Below, one piece after another: positions 6,309 to 8,195 of a stretch of DNA of 8,195 nt. The position numbers and the translations under genes are program-made. A model generated the notes under the pieces. That model was given only the letters and a program-made list of their open reading frames with translations, made no database searches and was not told the DNA's origin. The stretch is from the NCBI GenBank assembly GCA_964477115.1, contig CAYZCY010000050.1, positions 1 to 8,195 on the forward strand. The letters run 5' to 3'. Numbering within the stretch: position 1 is the stretch's first letter; every line of letters begins with the position of its first letter. Source of the DNA: RGIG3135 sp964477115 (lineage in GTDB: Bacteria > Actinomycetota > Coriobacteriia > Coriobacteriales > Eggerthellaceae).

Positions 6309-6322
6309 GAGGGATAACCCTC
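6309..6322 (-). promoter_or_regulatory. Hairpin near the 5' end of the infC leader
   Basis: GAGGG (6322-6318) pairs with CCCTC (6313-6309) around a TTAT loop on the minus strand, about 14 nt after the predicted transcription start. It may stabilise the transcript or form part of a ligand-binding structure. This is structure only; the function is not shown. Confidence 0.4.
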
Positions 6323-6343
6323 TCTTGATTAAACAGCTCGAGT

Positions 6344-6372
6344 ATTGTAACCCAGGTTTTTCAGCAGTGCAA
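6344..6372 (-). promoter_or_regulatory. Promoter of the infC-rpmI-rplT operon
   Basis: On the minus strand TTGCAC (6372-6367) is followed after 17 nt by TACAAT (6349-6344), a 5/6 match to the -10 consensus. The start point would be near 6337, giving a leader of about 165 nt before infC. The promoter lies just after the stop codon of the upstream membrane-protein gene (6382), so the operon has its own start. Confidence 0.6.
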
Positions 6373-6381
6373 GAGGAAATT

Positions 6382-7521
6382 TTAGCCGATGTAGACGTAA
6401 ATCGTACGCACCGTATCGGCAAGGTTTCCCGTTGCATTGGCGACGGCATAATCATAGGAAAGGACTGCGGACCATTCCTCAGCAGAACCGTTCACCTCGG
6501 CCTCGCCGGAGAAGGAACAGTACTCTTTGGCAAGCGTAGTCCCGTCAGAGCCATAGGTCGAATACGCCATCTTGTCTTCGGGAAGAGAGACGCTACCTTG
6601 CTCAACCTGCACCCCCGCCTCGCCGAGAGTCTTCTCGATAATATGCTCGTTTCGCACCGCGTCGGCAAAGCTCAAAGATCCGTAGCCAAGCGATGTGGTA
6701 GAAGCGGAGTAGCCCGCCTGAATAACCTTGTCCTCATCATTGAGTCCGAGATACACGGTGGGGGTTCCCGCGCGGCTGTCTGAAGGCTCAGCGGTAAGAG
6801 CTACGCGAACTTCCCTCTTGATGGGATTTCCTTGCTCGTTTACGTCAATAGACGAAGTAAGCTGAGCGCCTTCGCCGAGACTCTCCACCGCCTCATCCTG
6901 AGTAAGCCCGACAAGCGACACCAAGTCGGGAACATTGGTCTTCTTTACCGTGGTAGCAGAGCTCGCATCATTTGCCTCCGCGCCCGTGATGGACGAGGCT
7001 TCCTGCTCAACCTGCTGCGTTTGCTGGACAGAAGTCTCCTGCCCGATTCTCACGATCTGGAAAATGCCCGCACCGGCGGCAAGCGCCAGTATGACAAGCA
7101 AGACGATCACAACAGTGAGAATCCTGCGCATGCGACGTGATTTGCGCATGTATTCGGGCAAGTCATCATCAGACTTCTTGTCCTTCCTTCCGCGCTTTTC
7201 GCCCTCAACCTCGCAGTCTGCAGCTTCGACGTCAAAACCCTGCTGATCAACTTCGTCGATGACCGCGGCATGTTTGGCATGTTTTCCGCGCTTGGGGGCA
7301 GGAGCAAGGTCTAGGCGCTCCTCGTCCGCCGGCTCGACGAAGGAGTCGGCAGGCTCGCCCGCCTCATAGGCGTCCCAAGCTTCATCGTCGGGAGTCCAAT
7401 CATCACCGGAGTCAAAACGAGCATGGCGCCCGTGACGCACGAAACCCTCATCGTCAATGGGGGCAAAAGCCTGAGTCAAGCCAATGGCGTTGCCGTCAGC
7501 TGCGCTTTTGGACGTATTCAT
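6382..7521 (-). CDS. Single-pass membrane protein with a PASTA-like extracellular region, function unknown
   Basis: I do not recognise this protein as a named family. It has 379 residues. Residues 1-120 are acidic, low in hydrophobics and probably disordered. A basic stretch, RKSRRMRRI (126-134), precedes one membrane helix at about 134-156, so by the positive-inside rule the N-terminus is cytoplasmic and the rest is outside. After a Gln/Ser/Thr/Ala-rich linker, VPDLVSLVGLTQDEAVESLG (197-216) resembles the start of a PASTA domain, the module that binds cell-wall precursors in PknB kinases and some penicillin-binding proteins. The remaining 150 or so residues look like a folded extracellular domain I cannot name. 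I chose ATG 7521, with AAAAGGGA 10 nt upstream. ATG 7545, with GGAGGG 12 nt upstream, would add eight residues. It follows the next gene by 46 nt and is probably co-transcribed with it. An envelope-sensing role is only a guess. Confidence 0.75.
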   Translation of the reverse strand: MNTSKSAADGNAIGLTQAFAPIDDEGFVRHGRHARFDSGDDWTPDDEAWDAYEAGEPADSFVEPADEERLDLAPAPKRGKHAKHAAVIDEVDQQGFDVEAADCEVEGEKRGRKDKKSDDDLPEYMRKSRRMRRILTVVIVLLVILALAAGAGIFQIVRIGQETSVQQTQQVEQEASSITGAEANDASSATTVKKTNVPDLVSLVGLTQDEAVESLGEGAQLTSSIDVNEQGNPIKREVRVALTAEPSDSRAGTPTVYLGLNDEDKVIQAGYSASTTSLGYGSLSFADAVRNEHIIEKTLGEAGVQVEQGSVSLPEDKMAYSTYGSDGTTLAKEYCSFSGEAEVNGSAEEWSAVLSYDYAVANATGNLADTVRTIYVYIG

Positions 7522-7567
7522 ATCTTCCCTGTCCCTTTTAACCATATCGACTGATCGCCCTCCGAAC

Positions 7568-7972
7568 TTAAGCCAAGAACTGGAACACCGCGAAGGCGAC
7601 CACGACAAGGACCGCGATGGCGATCACTGCCTTCTGAACGCCCGACATGGAAACGCTGTCGAGGTCCTCGAGCGTTGTCTCGTAGGCGTCCTCCGATTTG
7701 CGGGCGGGCGCAGGATCGGGCTTGAACTCGGGCGCAGGTTCGGGCTTGCGAGCGGAAGCCGCAGAAGCAGGCTCGAGCTCATCAGCCCGCTTTGCGTCAG
7801 AGGCAAACTCAGACTTTGCGGCGGGTTCGGGTTCGGCAGCCGAAGCAGGCTCAAATACAGTGGCCGCAACTTCCGTCGCCTGCGCGAAGGTCTGAGGCGC
7901 TCCGGCTTCGATTACAAAATCATCATCGTCTGTGGTAACCACGATGCGGGAGAAGCGCGTTTCCTGCGTCAT
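7568..7972 (-). CDS. Small membrane protein with a C-terminal anchor and Ala/Pro/Glu-rich linker, function unknown
   Basis: An unrecognised protein of 134 residues. The N-terminus (1-40) contains an acidic run, DDDD (15-18). Residues about 41-92 are a low-complexity Ala/Pro/Glu/Lys linker with repeated EPA, KPEPAP and KPDPAP units. A second acidic patch (94-105) leads to one hydrophobic helix at about 112-133, one residue from the C-terminus. The layout is that of a tail-anchored protein with its bulk in the cytoplasm. I chose ATG 7972 because AAAGGA (7985-7980) lies 7 nt upstream; the preceding TTG at 7975 is less well placed. It is the first gene of a probable two-gene unit with the PASTA-like protein, so the two may work together at the membrane. 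The repeated linker may evolve fast and hinder homology searches. Confidence 0.7.
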   Translation of the reverse strand: MTQETRFSRIVVTTDDDDFVIEAGAPQTFAQATEVAATVFEPASAAEPEPAAKSEFASDAKRADELEPASAASARKPEPAPEFKPDPAPARKSEDAYETTLEDLDSVSMSGVQKAVIAIAVLVVVAFAVFQFLA

Positions 7973-7999
7973 CAACCAATCCTTTCTCGCAACGTCCGA

Positions 8000-8028
8000 A
8001 TTATACCCTTACAGGACACCAGCTTTGC
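8000..8028 (-). promoter_or_regulatory. Promoter of the two membrane-protein genes
   Basis: A perfect TATAAT lies at 8005-8000 on the minus strand. The -35 position at 17 nt (GCAAAG, 8028-8023) is a poor match. The start point would fall about 20 nt before ATG 7972, giving a short leader that just contains the ribosome binding site. Confidence 0.55.
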
Positions 8029-8120
8029 TTTATCGCAAATAATCCCCACGGAGAACTGATCTTTTATTGCCATTGCAACACCTCATCAGACGCGCGAGCA
8101 TAAGCGCTTCGGCAAACGGG

Positions 8121-8126
8121 TACAAT
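8121..8126 (+). promoter_or_regulatory. Candidate -10 box for the rightward gene at the edge
   Basis: TACAAT, a 5/6 match, is placed so that transcription would begin about 30 nt before ATG 8163. No good -35 is seen at 16-18 nt. Like the infC and membrane-gene -10 boxes, it has a GGG just upstream. Confidence 0.4.
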
Positions 8127-8162
8127 GCAAGCGATACGCAAGGCACCGAGAAGGACGTCACA

Positions 8163-8195
8163 ATGAACACAAACCCGCACTTCGAAAGCGCACAA
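8163..8195 (+). CDS. Start of a rightward gene, truncated by the window edge
   Basis: ATG 8163 is preceded by GAGAAGGA with 7 nt between it and the start codon, and a -10-like box lies further upstream. Only 11 residues are visible (MNTNPHFESAQ), too few to identify a family. The frame is open to the edge. It is divergent from the small membrane-protein gene. Confidence 0.6.
   Translation, partial: MNTNPHFESAQ

Noticed and set aside
6181..6313. Leader CCTCC/CACCT segments pairing with the infC ribosome binding site
   Set aside because: Only 5-bp matches that cannot be extended, and one of them already pairs in the 6309-6322 hairpin; too weak to claim sequestration.

Overview
The window looks like chromosomal housekeeping DNA from a moderately GC-rich actinobacterium. 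My best guess is the class Coriobacteriia (Eggerthella/Slackia-like). That guess rests on the style of IF3, L20 and L35, a GTG start and strong AGGAGG-type ribosome binding sites; it is inference, not proof. There is no sign of a mobile element, CRISPR array, rRNA or tRNA.

Layout, left to right. Bases 1-307 are intergenic. They hold a good leftward promoter (TTGACA-17-TAAAGT) aimed out of the window, an AT-rich perfect palindrome abutting its -35 box, and a terminator-like hairpin. Next comes an HD-domain CCA tRNA nucleotidyltransferase (+), convergent with a polyprenyl-phosphate-type family 2 glycosyltransferase (-) only 16 bp away. Divergent from the glycosyltransferase is a DEAD-box RNA helicase (+) with a long basic tail, followed by a small cysteine-rich NifX/NifB-type cluster-binding protein (+) with a clear terminator. 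Facing it is the infC-rpmI-rplT operon (-), encoding IF3, L35 and L20, with its own strong terminator. To the right are two unrecognised membrane proteins (-), probably one transcription unit. The window ends at the first 11 codons of a rightward gene.

The most interesting part is the start of the infC operon. A candidate promoter (TTGCAC-17-TACAAT) lies about 170 nt upstream of infC. The leader between them contains a textbook intrinsic terminator just before infC, an alternative pairing that would consume the terminator's 5' arm (a candidate antiterminator), and a possible 11-codon leader ORF covering one arm of that pairing. infC itself appears to start at an AUA codon placed 8 nt after AAGGAGG. 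The in-frame GTG further upstream overlaps the Shine-Dalgarno sequence and could not use it. Together this suggests two control layers: transcription attenuation in the leader, and IF3 self-repression through a non-canonical start codon. Both are known principles for infC operons, but the exact leader architecture here may be undescribed.

The genes serve mainly translation and RNA metabolism (CCA addition, RNA helicase, IF3, L35, L20). The glycosyltransferase and the two membrane proteins point to envelope functions.
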